DNA from: Ehretia macrophylla
Taxonomy: Eukaryota; Streptophyta; Magnoliopsida; Boraginales; Ehretiaceae
DNA: 64,000 nt
Reading direction: 5' to 3'
Assembly (NCBI GenBank): GCA_037974665.1
Contig: CM075764.1
Location: 115,878,325-115,942,324, forward strand
The first letter of the stretch is position 1. Every line of letters starts with the position of its first letter. Made by a program: the position numbers and the translations under genes. The notes under the pieces were generated by a model. That model had not been told where the DNA came from and ran no database searches. It was given only the letters and a program-made list of their open reading frames with translations. Of this stretch, positions 25,201 through 38,900 are shown piece after piece.

Positions 25201-28200
25201 GATGGATTAGGGTGTCGTCCTTTTCGCAGCTCACGACGTACGACCTGGGATGCAGAAATAGCGAAAAAGAAGAAAAGTATCCCGAAACTGATAAAAATGT
25301 TCAATTATGGGCTCCGAAAATAGGCGTAGCCAACCAGGCTTGTTACCTCCGTCGTAGAGATCTCAGAGTGCTTTCCAACAGTATACTGTGCACCTCGTAA
25401 CTCCTTACGGATCAAAAGTTAAGGGCACCGGAGCAACATATACCAGGTCACAAGCCCCACGTGCTTTGTTTGCGGGCCCAGCCTCTACATGAACTGAAGT
25501 TGTTTTGCCCAAGGTACCGTGGGATTCGGTAATAGAAATGTGATGGATTAGGTTGTCGTCCTTTTGGCAGCTCACGACATACGATCCGGGACAGAAAAAC
25601 AGCGCAAAAGAAGAAAAGTATCCCGAAACTGATGAAATCGTTCGATTTTTGGCACCAAAATAGAAGCAGGTAGGTAAGTTTGTTGCCCCCGTCGTAGATC
25701 TTTCGGGGAGCTTTCCAACAGTATGCTGTGCACCACGTAACACCTTACGAATCAAAAGTTATGGGCACCGGAGCGACGGATACCTAGTCACAAGCCCCAC
25801 GCCCTCAGTTTGCTGGCCCAACCTCTACGTGAAGTGAAGTTGTCTTGCCTAAGGTACCGTGGGATTCGGTAACAGAAATGTGATGGATTATGTTGTCATC
25901 CTTTTAGCAGCTCATGACGTACGATCCGGGACGAAAAAATAGCGGAAAGAAAAAAAGTGTCCTAAAACTGATGATAACGTTCAATTTTGGGCTCTGAAAA
26001 TAGGCGTAGCCCACCATGCTTGTTGCGTCTTCGTAGAGCTCTCAGAGAGCTTTCCAACGGTATGCTGTGCGCCGCGTTACTCCTCACGAATCAAAAGTTA
26101 AGGGCGCCGATGCGACGGATACCTGGTCACAAGCCCGACGTCCTTTGTTTACGGGCCCTGCCTCTACGTTAAATGAAGTTGTTTTACCTAAGATATCGTG
26201 GGATTTGGTAATAGAAATGTGATGGATTACGTTGTCGTCTTTTACGCGGCTTATGACATATGATCCGGGACGGAAAAACAGCGTAAAAGAAGAAATGTGT
26301 CTCGAAACTGATTAAAATGTTCGATTTTAGGCTCCGAAAATAGGCGCAACTAGCTAGCATTGCTACCCCCGTCGTAGAGCTCTCGGAGAACTTTCCAATG
26401 GTATGTTGTGCACCGCGTAACTCCTTACGGATCAAAAGTTATGGGCACTAGAGCGACGGATAACTGGTCACAAGCCCCACGCCCTCGGTTTGGGGGCCCA
26501 GCCTCTACATGAAGTGAAGTTGTCTTGCCCAAGGTGCCATGGGATTCGGTAAAAGTAATGTGATGGATTAGGTTGTCGTCCTTTTCGCAGCTTACGACGT
26601 ACGATCTGGGACAAAAAAACAGCGGAAAATTAGAAAAGTGTCCTGAAACTGATGAAAACGTTCGATTTTGGGCTTCGAAAACAGGTGCAGCAAACCAGGG
26701 TTGTTGCCCCCGTTGTAGATCTCTCGGAAAGCTTTCCAACGGTATGCTGTGCTCCACGTAACTCCTTACGGATCAAAAGTTATGGGTACTGGAGCGACGG
26801 ATACCTGGTCAGAAGCCCCACACCCTCGATTTGCGGGCCCAACCTCTACGTGAGGTGAAGTTGCCTCGTCCAATGTGTCATCGGATTCGGTAATAGAAAT
26901 GTGAGGGATTACGTTGTCGTCCTTTTCGAGGCTCACGACGTACGATCCGAGACGGAAAAACAGTGCAAAAGAAGAATAATGTCCCAAAAATTATGAAAAT
27001 GTTCATTTTTTGGCGCCAAAAACATATACAGCCGAGCATGCTAGGTGCCCCCATTGTAGAGCTCTCAGAGAGCTTTCCAACGGTATGTTGTGCGCCGCGT
27101 AACTCCTTATGGATCAAAAGTTATGGGCACCGGAGCGACGGATACCTGGTCACAAGCCCCATGCCCTCGGTTTGCGGGCCCAGCCTCTACGTGAAGTGAA
27201 GTTGTCTTGCCCAAGGTGCCATGGGATTCGGTAATAGAAATGTGATGGATTAGGTTGTCGTCCTTTTCTCGGCTCACGACGTATGATCTTGGACGAAAAA
27301 ATAGCGGAAAAGAAGAAAAGTATCCCGAAACTGATAAAAACGTTCGATTTTGGACTCTGAAAATAGGCGCAGCTAGCTAGTATTACTACCCCCGTCATAG
27401 AGCTCTCGGAGAACTTTCTTATGGTATGCTGTGCACCGCGTAACTCCTTACAGATTAAAAGTTATGGGCACCGGAGCGACGGATACTTGGTCACAAGCCC
27501 TACGCCCTCGGTTTACGGGCCCAACCTCTACATGAAGTGAAGTTGTCTTTCCCAAGTTGCCGTGGGATTCGATAATAGCAATGTGATGGATTAGGTTGTC
27601 GTCCTTTTCACGGCTCACGACGTACGGTCCGAGACAGAAAAATAGTGCAAAAGAAGAAAAATGTCCTAAAACTCATGAAAATGTTCGATTTTGGGCTCCA
27701 AAAACAGATGCAGCCATGCATGCTAGGTCCCCCCATCGTAGAGCTCTCAGAGAGCTTTCCAACGGTATGTTGTGCACCGCGTAACTCCTTACGGGTCAAA
27801 AGTTATGGGCACCGGAGCGACAGATACCTGGTCACAAGCCCATGCCCTCGGTTTGCGAGCCTAGCCTCTACGTGAAGTGAAGCAGTCTTGCCCAAGGTGT
27901 CGTGGGATTCGGTAATAGAAATGTGATGGATTACGTTGTCATCCTTTTTGTGGCTCACGATGTACGGTCTTGAACGAAAAAATACCGCAAAAGAAGATAA
28001 GTGTCCCGATACAGATGAAAACGTTCGATTTTGAGCTCCAAAAATAGGCGTAGCCAACTAGGCTTGTTGCCTCCGTCGTGGAGATCTCAGAGTACTTTCT
28101 AACGGTATACTGTGTGCCTCGTAACTCCTTACGGATCAAAAGTTAAGGGCACCGGAGCGACAAATACCTGGTCACAAGCCCCATGTCCTTTGTTTGCGGG

Positions 28201-31200
28201 CCCATCCTCTACGTGAATTGAAGTTGTTTTGCCCAAGGTACAGTGGGATTCGGTAATAGAAATGTGATGGATTAGGTTGTCGTCCTTTTCGCAGCTCACA
28301 ACATACGATCCGGGACGGAAAAACAGCTCAAAAGAAGAAAAGTATCCCGAAACTGATGAAAACGTTTGATTTTTGGCTCCAAACATAGGAGCAGCTAGGT
28401 AAGATTATTGCCCCCGTCGTAGAGCTCTCGGGGAGCTTTCCAACGGTATGCTGTGCACTGGGTAACACCTTACGAATCAAAAGTTATGGGCACCGGAGCG
28501 ACGGATACCTGGTCACAAGCCCCACGCCCTCGGGTTTCTATCCCAGCCTCTACGTTGAGTGAAGTTGTCTTGCCTAAGGTGCCGTGGGATTCGGTAATAG
28601 AAATGTGATGGATTAGGTTGTCGTTCTTCTCGCGGCACATGACGCACGATACGGGACGGAAAAACATCGGAAAAGAAGAAAAGTATCCCAAAACTGATGA
28701 AAACGTCAATTTTGAGCTCCAAAAATAGGCATAGTGGAGCAGGTTGCTGCCCCCGTCGTAGAGCTCTCGGAGAGATTTCGAATGGTATACTGTGCGCCGC
28801 GTAACTCCTTATGGATAAAAAGTTATGGGCATTGGAGCGACGGATACCTGGTCACAAGCCCCATGCCCTCGGTTTGCGGGCCCAACCTCTAAGTGAAGTG
28901 AAGTTTTCTTGCCCAAGGTGCTGTGGGATTCGGTAATAAAAATGTGATTGATTAGGTTGTCGTCCTTTTCGCGACTCACGATGTACGATCCCGGATGAAA
29001 AAACAGCGCAAAAGAAGAAAAGTATCCCAAAACAAATGAAAACTTTCGATTTTGGGCACCAAAAATAGGCGTAGCTAGGTAGGATTGCTGCCCCCGTCGT
29101 AGAGATCTCGAAGAGCTTTGCAACGGTATACTGTGCACCGCGTGACACCTTACGGATCAAAAGTTATTGGGACCAGAGCGACGGATACCTGGTCACAAGC
29201 CTCACGACCTCGGTTTTCGGGCCCAGACTCTACGTGAAGTGAAGTTGTCTTGCCTAAGGTGCCGTGGTATTCGGTAATAGAAATGTGATGGATTAGGTTG
29301 TCATCCTTCTCGCGGCTCACGACGTATGATCCAGGACGAAAAAGACTGCGGAAAAGAAGAAAAGTGTCCAAAACTGATGGAAACGTTCAATTTTTGGCAC
29401 TGAAAATAGGCTTAGCCGACCAGTCTTGTTGCCTCCATCGTAGAGCTCTCAGAGAGCTTTCCAACGGTATGTTGTGCGACGCGTAACTCCTTACGAATCA
29501 AAAGTTAAAGGAACTGGAGCGACGGATACCTGGTCACAAGCCCTATGCCCTCAGTTTGCGGGCCCAACCTCTACGTGAAGTGAAGTTGTCTTGCCCAAGG
29601 TGTCGTGGGATTCGATAATAGAAATGTGATGGATTAGGTTGTCGTCCTTTTCTCGGCTCACGACATACGATCTGGGATGAAAAAATAGCGGAAAACAAAA
29701 AAAGTATCCCGAAATTGATGAAAACGTTCGATTTTGGGCTCCAAAAATAGGCGTAGCCAACCAGGCTTGTTGTCTTCGTCGTAGAGATCTCAGAGTGCTT
29801 TCCAACGGTATACTGTGCGCCTCGTAACTCCTTACGGATCAAAAGTTAAGGGCACCGGAGCGACGGATACCTGGTCACAAGCCCCACGTCCTTTGTTTGC
29901 GGGCCCAGCCTCTACGTGAACTGAAGTTGTTTTGCCCAAGGTACCGTGGGATTCGGTAATAGAAAGTGATGGATTAGATTGTCGTCTTTTTCGCAGCACA
30001 CGACATACGATCCGAGACGGAAAAACAGAGCAAAAGAAGAAAAGGGTCCCAAAACTGATGAAAACGTTCGATTTTTGGCTCCAAAAATAGGCGCAACTAA
30101 GCAGGATTGTTGTACATGTTGTAGAGCTCTTGGAGAGGTTTCCAACGATATGCTGTGCGCCGCATAACGCCTTACGGATTAAAAGTTATGGCCACTAGAG
30201 CGACGGATACCTGGCCCCAAGCCCCACGCCCTCGGTTTACGGGCCCATCCTCTACTTGAAGCAAGTTGTCTTGCCCAAGGTGCCGTGGGATTCAGTAATA
30301 GAAATGTGATGGATTAGGTTGTCGTCCTTCTCGCGGTTCACGACGTACGATCAGGGACGGAAAAATAGCGAAAAAGAAGAAAAGTGTCCCAAAATTGATG
30401 AAAACGTTCAATTTTGGGCTCTAAAAATAGGCGTAGCCTACCAGGCTTGTTGCCTTCGTCGTAGAGCTCTCAGAGAGCCTTCCAACGGTATGCTGTGCGC
30501 CGCGTAACTCCTTATGGATCAAAATTTATGGACACCGGAGCGACGGATACCTGGTCACAAGCCCCATGCCCTCGATTTACGGGCCCATCCTCTACGTGAA
30601 GTGAAGTTGTCTTGCCCAAGGCGCTGTGGGATTTGATAATAGAAATGTGATGGATTAGGTTTTCGTCCTTTTCTCGGCTTACGACGTATGATTTGGGATG
30701 AAAAAACAGCGAAAAAAAAGAAAAGTGTCCCGAAATTGATGAAAAAGTTCGATTTTTGGCTACAAAAATAGGCGCAACTAGGTAGGATTGTTGCCCTCGT
30801 TGTAGAGCTCTCGAAGAGCTTTCCAACGGTATACTGTGCACCGCGTAACACCTTACGGATCAAAAGTTATGGGCATCAGAGCGACGGATACCTGGTCACA
30901 AGCCTCACGTCCTCAGTTTGCGGGCCCAGCCTCTACGTGAAGTGAAGTTGTCTTGCCTAAGGTGCCGTGGGATTCGGTAATAGAAATGTGATGGATTAGG
31001 TTGTCGTCCTTCTCGCGGCTCACGATGTACGATCCGGGATGGAAAAATAGCGAAAAAGAAGAAAAGTGTCCCAAAACTAATGAAAACATTCAATTTTTGG
31101 CTCTAAAAATAGGTGTAGCCAACCAGGCTTGTTGCCTCCGTCGTAGAGCTCTCAGAGAGGTTTCCATTGGTATGCTATGCGCCGCATAACTCCTTACGGA

Positions 31201-33439
31201 TCAACAGTTAAGGGCACCGGAGCGACGGATACCTGGTCACAAGCCCCATGTCCTTTGTTTACGGGCCCAGCCTCTACGTGAAGTGAAGTTGTTTTGCCCA
31301 AGATACCATGGGATTCGGTAATAGAAATGTGATGGATTAGGTTGTCATCCTTTTCGCGGCTCATGACATACGATCCAAGACGGAAAAATAGAGCAAAAAA
31401 AGAAAAGTATCCCGAAATTGAAGAAAACGTTCAATTTTTTGCTCGAAAAATAGGCACATCTAGGTAGGATTGTAGCCCCAGTCGTAGAACTCTCGGAGAG
31501 CTTTCCAACGGTATGCTGTTCACCGCGTAACTCGTTACAAATCAAAAGTTATTGGCACCGGAGCGACGGATACCTGGTCACAAGCTCCACGCCCTCGGTT
31601 TGCGGGCCCAGCCTCTACATGAAATGAAGTTGTCTTGCCCAAGGTGTCGTGGCATTCGGTAATAGAAATGTGATGGATTATGCTGTCATCCTTTTCGCGA
31701 CTCACGACGTACGATCCGGGACGGAAAAACAGCGAAAAAGAAGAAAAGTATCCCGAAACTGATGGAAACATTCGATTTTGGGCTTCAAAAATAGGCGCAG
31801 CCGACCAGGCTTGTTGCCTCTGTCTTAGAGCTCTCAGGGAGCTTTCCAACGATATGTTGAGCGCCGTGTAACTCCTTACGGATCAAAAGTTAAGGGCACC
31901 GGAGCGACGGTTACTAGGTCACAAACCCCACGTCTTTTGTTTGTGGGCCCAGCCTCTACGTGAAGTGAAGTTGTTTTTCCCATGGTACCGTGAGATTTGG
32001 TAATAGAAATGTGATGGATTAGGTTGTCGTCCTTTTCGCGGCTCACGACGTACGATCCGCGATGAAAGAACTGCGCAAAAGAAGAAAAGTGTCACGAAAC
32101 TGATGAAAACGTTCGATTTTTGGCTCCCAAAATAGGCGCAGCTCGGTGGGATTGTTGCGTTCGTCGTAAAGCTCTCGGAGAGCTTTCCAACGGTATGCTG
32201 TGCACCGCGTAACACCTTATGGATCAAGAGTTATGGGCACCGGAGCGACGGATACCTGGTCACAAGCCCCACACCCTCGGTTTGCGGGCCCAGCCTCTAC
32301 GTGAAGTGAAGTTGTCTTGCCTAAGGTGCCGTGGGATTCAGTAATAGAAATGTAATGAATTAGGTTGTCGTCCTTCTCGCGGCTCACGACGTACGATCCG
32401 GGACGGAAAAATAGCGAAAAAGAAGAAAAATGTCCCAAAACTGATGAAAACGTTCAATTTTGGGCTCTGAAAATAGGCGTAGCCGACCAGGCTTGTTGCC
32501 TCAGTCGTAGAGCTCTCAGAGAGCTTACCAACGGTATGTTGTGCGCCGCGTAACTCCTTACGGATCAAAAGTTAATGGCACTGGAGCGACGGATACCTGG
32601 TCACAAGCCCCACGTCCTTTGTTTACGGGCCCAGCCTCTACGTGAAGTGAAGTTGTTTTGCCCAAGATACCGTGGGATTCGGTAATAGAAATGTGATGGA
32701 TAAGGTTGTTGTCCTTTTCGCGGCTAACGACATACGATCCGGGACCGAAAAACAGCGTAAAAGTAGAAAAGTGTCTCGAAACTAAAGAAAATGTTTGATT
32801 TTGGGCTCCAAAAATAGGCGCAGCTGGCTAGCATTGCTACCCCCGTCGTAGAGCTCCCGGAGAACTTTCCAATGGTATGCTGTGCACCGTGTAACTCCTT
32901 GCGGATCAAATGTTATGGGCACCGGAGCGACAGATACCTGGTCACAAGCCCCACGCCCTCGGTTTGTTGGCCCAGCTTCTACGTGAAGTGAAGTTGTCTT
33001 GCCTAAGGTGCTGTGTGATTCGGTAATAGAAATGTGATGGATTAGGTTGTCGTCCTTTTCGCGACTTACGACGTACGGTCCGGGACGAAAAAATAGTGGA
33101 AAGGAAGAAAAGTATCCTGAAACTCATGGAAATGTTCGATTTTGGACTTCGAAAACAGGTGCAACCGAGCAGGCTTGCTGCCTCCGTCGTAGATCTCTCG
33201 GAGAACTTTCCAACGGTATGCTGTGCGCCACGTAACTCCTTACGAATCAAAAGTTATGGGTACCGGAGCGACGGATACCTAGTCACAAGCCCCACACCCT
33301 CGATTTGCGGGCCCAGCCTCTACGTGAAGTGAAGTTGTCTTGCCCAACGTGTCGTGGGATTCAGTACTAGAAATGTGATGTATTAGGTTGTCTTCCTTTT
33401 CGCGGCTCACAACGTACGATCCGGGACAGAAAAACAGGG

Positions 33440-33500
33440 TAAAAGAAGAAAAGTGCCCCAAAACTAATGATGTCGAGCATGATAGGTGCCCCCATTGTAA
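33440..33500. repeat. Satellite monomer with 33-bp deletion
   Basis: The landmark spacing is 33377 to 33685, 308 bp. The block that would hold the GATTTTGGGCTCC segment is missing near 33470. Confidence 0.75.
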
Positions 33501-34489
33501 AGCTCTCAGAGAGCTTTCCAACGGTATGTTGTGCGCCGTGTAACTAGTTATGGATCAAAAGTTATGGGTACCGGAGCGACGGATACCTGGTCACAGGCCC
33601 CACGCCCTCGGTCTGCGGGCCCAACCTCTACTTGAAATGAAGTTGTCTTGCCCAAGGTGCTGTGGGATTTGGTAATAGAAATATGATGGATTAGGTTGTC
33701 ATTCTTTTTGCGGCTCACGACGTACGATGCTGGACGAAAAAGTAGCGCAAAACAAGAAAAGTGTCCCGAAACTAATGAAAACGTTCGATTTTGGGCTTCA
33801 AAAATAGGCACAACCGAGTAGGCATGTTACCCCAATCGTAGAGCTCTCGTAGAGCATTGCAACGGTATGCTGTGCGCCACGTAACTCCTAACGGATGAAA
33901 AGTTATAGGCACCGGAGCAATGGATACCTGGTCACAAGCCCCATGCCCTCGATTTGCGGGCCCAGCCTCTACGTAAAGTGAAGTTGTCTTGCCCAACGTG
34001 CCATGGGATTCGGTAATAGAAATGTGATGGATTAGGTTGTTATCCTTTTCGCGGCTCACGACGTACGATCCGGGACGGAAAAGCAGTGCAAAAGAAGAAA
34101 AGTGTCTGAACACTTATGAAAATGTTCGATTTTAGGCTCCAAAAACAGTCGCAGCAGAGCATGCTAGGTGCCACCATTGTAGAGCTCTAAGAGAGCTTTC
34201 TAACGGTATGCTGTGCGCCGTGTAACTCCTTATGGATCAAAAGTTATGGGCACCGGAGCGACGGATACCTGGTCACAAGCCCCACGCCCTCGGTTTGCGG
34301 GCCCAGCCTCTACGTGAAGTGAAGTTGTCTTGCCCAAGGTGTCGCGGGATTCGGTAATAGAAATGTGATGGATTAGGTTGTCGTCTTTTTTGCGGCTCAC
34401 GACATACGATCTGGGACAGAAAAACTGCGGAAAAGAAGAAAAGTATTCTGAAACTGATGAAAACGTTCAATTTTGGACTCCGAAACTAG

Positions 34490-34540
34490 GCGTAGCCGAC
34501 TAGGCGTATTGCCTCCGAGAGACGGATACCTGGTCACAAG
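34490..34540. repeat. Satellite monomer with 80-bp deletion
   Basis: The landmark spacing is 34367 to 34628, 261 bp. TTGCCTCCG joins directly to AGAGACGGATACC near 34518, so the conserved dyad and the GGATCAAAAGTTA block are absent from this copy. Confidence 0.8.
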
Positions 34541-35939
34541 CCCCACGTCCTTAGTTTGCGGGGCCAGCCTGTACGTGAAGTGAAGTTGTGTTGCCCAAGG
34601 TACCGTAGGATTCGGTAATAGAAATGTGATAGATTAGTTGTCGTCCTTTTCGCGGCTCACGACATACGATCCGGGACCGAAAAACAGCGCAAAAGAAGAC
34701 AAGTGTCCCGAAACTGATGAAAACGTTCGATTTTTTGCTCCCAAAATAGGCACAGTTGTTTAGGATTGATGCACCCGTCGTAGAGCTCTTGGAGAACTTT
34801 TCAACGGTATGCTATGCACCGCGTAACTCCTTACAGATCAAAAGTTATGGGCAACGGAGCGATGGATACCTGGTCACAAGCCCCACGCCCTCAGTTTGCT
34901 TGCCCAGCCTCTACGTGAAGTGAAGTTGTCTTGCCTAAGATGCCGTGGGATTCGGCAATAGAAATGTGATGGATTAGGTTGTCGTTCTTTTCGCGGCTCA
35001 TGACGTACGATCCGGGACCAAAAAACAGCGAAAAAGAAGAAAAGTGTCGCGAAACTGATAAAAACATTCAATTTTGTGCTCGGAAAATAGGCGTACCCAA
35101 ACCAGGCTTGTTGCCTCCATCGTAGAGCTCTAAGAGAGCTTTCCAATAGTATGCTGTGCACTGCGTAACTCCTTATGGATCAAAAGTTAAGGGTACCGGA
35201 GCGACGGATACCTGGTCACAAGCCCCACGTATTTTGTTTGTAGGCCCAGCCTCTACGTGAAGTGAAGTTGTTTTGCCTAAGGTACCGTGGGATTCGGTAA
35301 TATAAATGTGATGGATTAGGATGTCGTCCTTTTCGCGGCTCAGGACATACGATCCGGGACGAAAAAACAGCGCAAAGGAAGAAAAGTGTCTCGAAACTGA
35401 TGAAAACGTTCGATTTTGGACTCTGAAAATAGGCGCAGCTGGCTAGGACTGCTACCCCCGTCGTAGAGCTCTCGGGGAACTTTCCAATGGTATGTTGTGC
35501 ACCGCGTAACTCCTTACGGATCAAAAGTTTTGGGCATTGGTGCGACGGATACCTGGTCACAAGCACCACGCCCTCGGTTTGGGGGCCCAGCCTCTACATG
35601 AAGTGAAGTTGTCTTGCCCAAGGTGCCGTGGGATTCGGTAACACAAATGTGATGGATGAGGTTGTCGTTCTTTTCGCGGCTTACGACGTACGATCCGGGA
35701 TGAAAAAACAGCGGAAAGGAAGAAAAATATCCTGAAACTGATGAAAAAGTTCGATTTTGGGCTTCTAAAACAGGTGCAGCCGAGCAGGCTTGCTGCCCCC
35801 GTCGTAGATCTCTCGAAAAGCTTTCAAACGGTATGCTGTGCGCCGCGTAACTCCTTACGGATCAAAAGTTATTGCCACCGGAGCGACGGATACCTGGTCA
35901 CAAGCACCACACCCTCGATTTGCAGGCCCAACCTCTACG

Positions 35940-35944
35940 TGAGG
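35940..35944. repeat. Target-site duplication TGAGG (left copy; right copy 39808-39812)
   Basis: TGAGG flanks the solo LTR on both sides. With one copy removed, the satellite reads continuously (CTCTACGTGAGGTGAAGTTG, as at about 23098). Confidence 0.93.
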
Positions 35945-38900
35945 TGTCACGCCCTAACCGGACCTATAAAGGTTAGACTAGGGTGTGATCTAAACATTCA
36001 AGTCCTTTCACATTCTTAATCATTCTAGGAGGTTTAACACTTAACATTTTATTCTAGACTCCAAAATTTTCCGAAAATCCGGCAGCATAACGGCTGTAAT
36101 TGGGCTCTTTGTTTTGACCTAAATTTTTTAACAGCCTCAAACTTTCAATTCCAGTTCATTCCCGACTAGAGTTTACTATTTTATCGTCAATTGAATTGCT
36201 TATTGGTTATTTCGACGTCCCGTTTGATTTATAACCTAGCATGATACTATGTCTCGTTTGTCCATTTATCCTCGTTTCAAAATGTACATGTTGATCTTAG
36301 CTTATTAGCAAGTACCTGTTGAGATTGGATAAGTTCGTTTGCCTATTCCTTAGCTAAACATCATAACCTATGATAGATACTAGTGATAATAAAAGCAAAA
36401 CGATCATAGTATGTCTAGTATCAGTCTACTTAATATAAGTACAAACCAAAATTAGACCCCAAATTACAACGGGGGTCTATTACATCACAAACAACAAATA
36501 ACGTAGGGGAAATAGTCTTCTAGTAGCAAAAGTTCACAAGTAGTCACAATCAAGCAAAATAAGCAATGACAGGCATTCACTCCAGGGGTTCATCATTAGG
36601 CACACCGTCCTCGGGTTCCTGTACCTGGTCTTCTTCACCTGAGATGATAAAAGAGGGTAAGTCCTTATGAACTCAGCGAGGGGGAACGAGAAATAAGTTT
36701 TGAAACTCATTTTCCGGTTAAACTTATGAAATTCCCTTTCTCACACATGAATGTAACAGAAATACAAGTACAGAAATACAAGTACAGAATAGGAACACCG
36801 AACTTTCCTCCCTGAGGTTCTCTAGGAACCAAGTAGGAGTACTTATACACATAATAAAAAGGATACGGTGAGCTTTTGCTCTCAGATCAAGTCAAGTAAC
36901 AGGAGTTGCGGCCGACTTTAATTCATCCCCAAAACACGCCAGGTGGGTGTACTCCGAATGTACCCCGAAATCCTACGACCCAACTCTCCAAGGGTGAATA
37001 CCAAGCGAGAGAAGGAATTGGATCATGGTAGTCACGGTAACACCGGCAAGCCCGATGCCGCCCGGCGGACGTGAAACGCTACCATGCCACACGAAAGGTT
37101 GCAACCTTGTATGGAATGCACATTTATAACATTTAACATATCACATTAGGAGGACAACAAAGTAGGTTGCCTGCGAACAGTTATAAGATCGCACGTTGTC
37201 AAGTAGTCAAACAAGGCACGATAAGACAAGTAGTTTCACTTGAAAGGCATATAGAGTCATATGATCATCAAACGGGCAGCCATGTAACACATGTAAAACA
37301 GGCTATATAACTCATTAAGAGGTCCACGCAATCAAGCGATAAGATTATTCAACGTGCAATGATATCAACATGGGTTCGGATGCAAGAAAAGCTTATTTGT
37401 CAACATGCAATGGTCAAGATCACTTTTGAAGTTATAAAACATTTACGGGCAGCCCACTAAGCATATGATTCCAACACAATATCCAATTGATCAACACCCA
37501 TTAAGATTATTGAGTCATTAGGGTTCCCATTTCATGCTTAATCAAGTGATTAAAACCCTAAGTCCACTCAAGATCATTATCAAGTCTTGCATCATTTAAT
37601 TCAACATCCTCAAGTGCTCACAACAGTACACATAACATCCCAACCCCACATTTCCGCACAATTAGTGTCACAAGAGAGGTTACAACAATTTTCCAAGCAT
37701 ATGGCTAAATAAAACCTTTACTGCAATAGGCTGTTTTCTCACGATCAATAGGATAATCAAAAAATCTCCAAATTCAGTAAATAATATGTCAAATTAAAGC
37801 TTAAGAAGTTAACTAAAATCAGAAACAAACCTTGCATCAATTGGAGTTCAGAATCATTAGTTATAGCCGAAACAGTGAGGTAGCACAAAACTGTCCAGAT
37901 TTGTACACTTTTCAGAAATTGACATTTTTGAGGTCCTTAGAGTCAGTTTTAGCTTTGGTCCATTTCTGACAAAATTGTCCAGAACTGAAAAATATAGCAG
38001 CACACCAAATTTCACTCATTTTGGACAACATTTACTAAGTCAAATATGGTTCGTTCCACAAGGTCAGTGCATCTGCCAAAACCTGATTCATTTTTCCAGA
38101 TTTCCAGATTTGGTCACATTTTAATGATTTGCCATTTTGAGGACCTTAGAGTCAAAATTAGCTTTGGCCTATTTCCGGGAAAAATGTTCAAAACTGTCCA
38201 AAATAGTCACCCACAAATTTACAAGCATTTTCAACATCATTTGCATAGCTAAAATTACCTCGAAAATACTGGTCAGAGAGCTGTCATCCATTTCGACTTC
38301 ACCTGGCATCATTTTCAAGCCAAGATCTTGCCATGCATGGTTGTTTAAGCTTATGAACGACCATATATCTCACGTACAGAAGCAAATACATACATTTATG
38401 AGCATGCATGTGAGTTTTTAAAGAGTTTTTAAAAGATTTTAACCCTCACCTTAGCAATCAACCACAAAGATGCACAAAAACTTGTTGAAGCTTCAAATCT
38501 CTTCTTCTTCTTGCTTAGCCGAGATTCCAACTTGGTTTCTCTATTTTTCCTAGCTTAGTGATCAATCTCTTAGCACATGCATGAGGTTAGAACAAGAAGA
38601 AAAGAAATGGAAGCCAAGAAAACTCACCTAGGCCGAATAGAGGTCTTCAATGTACATGCATGTGTGATTTTCACTTCCTAGCTAGCTCGGTTGAGGTCCT
38701 TTGCTTATGGCTTGCTTTGTTTAGCTATGGTGTGAAGAAGATAAGCTATGGAGGTGGAGAACTCAGCCAAAACCGAAATGGAGAGAGGAAATGAGAGGGA
38801 AGTGAGAGAAAAGAATGAAGAGAAATGAAGAAATGACAAAGAAATGAAGCCTTTTGCAAGTTGGAGGAGCATGTCGGCCTTGGGCTTCCAAATCTGAATT

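Larger units (their letters stand above)
9205..35944. repeat. Satellite array, block 1 (341-bp monomer, about 78 copies)
   Basis: The landmark GATGGATTAGGTTGTCGTCC recurs throughout. Successive positions 9214, 9555, 9876, 10217, 10558, 10899, 11240, 11581, 11922 and 12263 give a spacing of exactly 341 bp, except one of 321 bp. Other constant blocks are AGAGCTCTCGGAGAGCTTTC, GGATCAAAAGTTATGGGCAC, GAGCGACGGATACCTGGTCA and GCGGGCCCAGCCTCTACGTG. Copies differ by substitutions, often CG to TG or CA, and by a few indels. 341 is not a multiple of 3, so no frame crosses a monomer boundary usefully. The left edge is inside integrase of element D and the right edge is a solo LTR insertion. No gene or transposon occurs inside this block. 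Confidence 0.97.
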
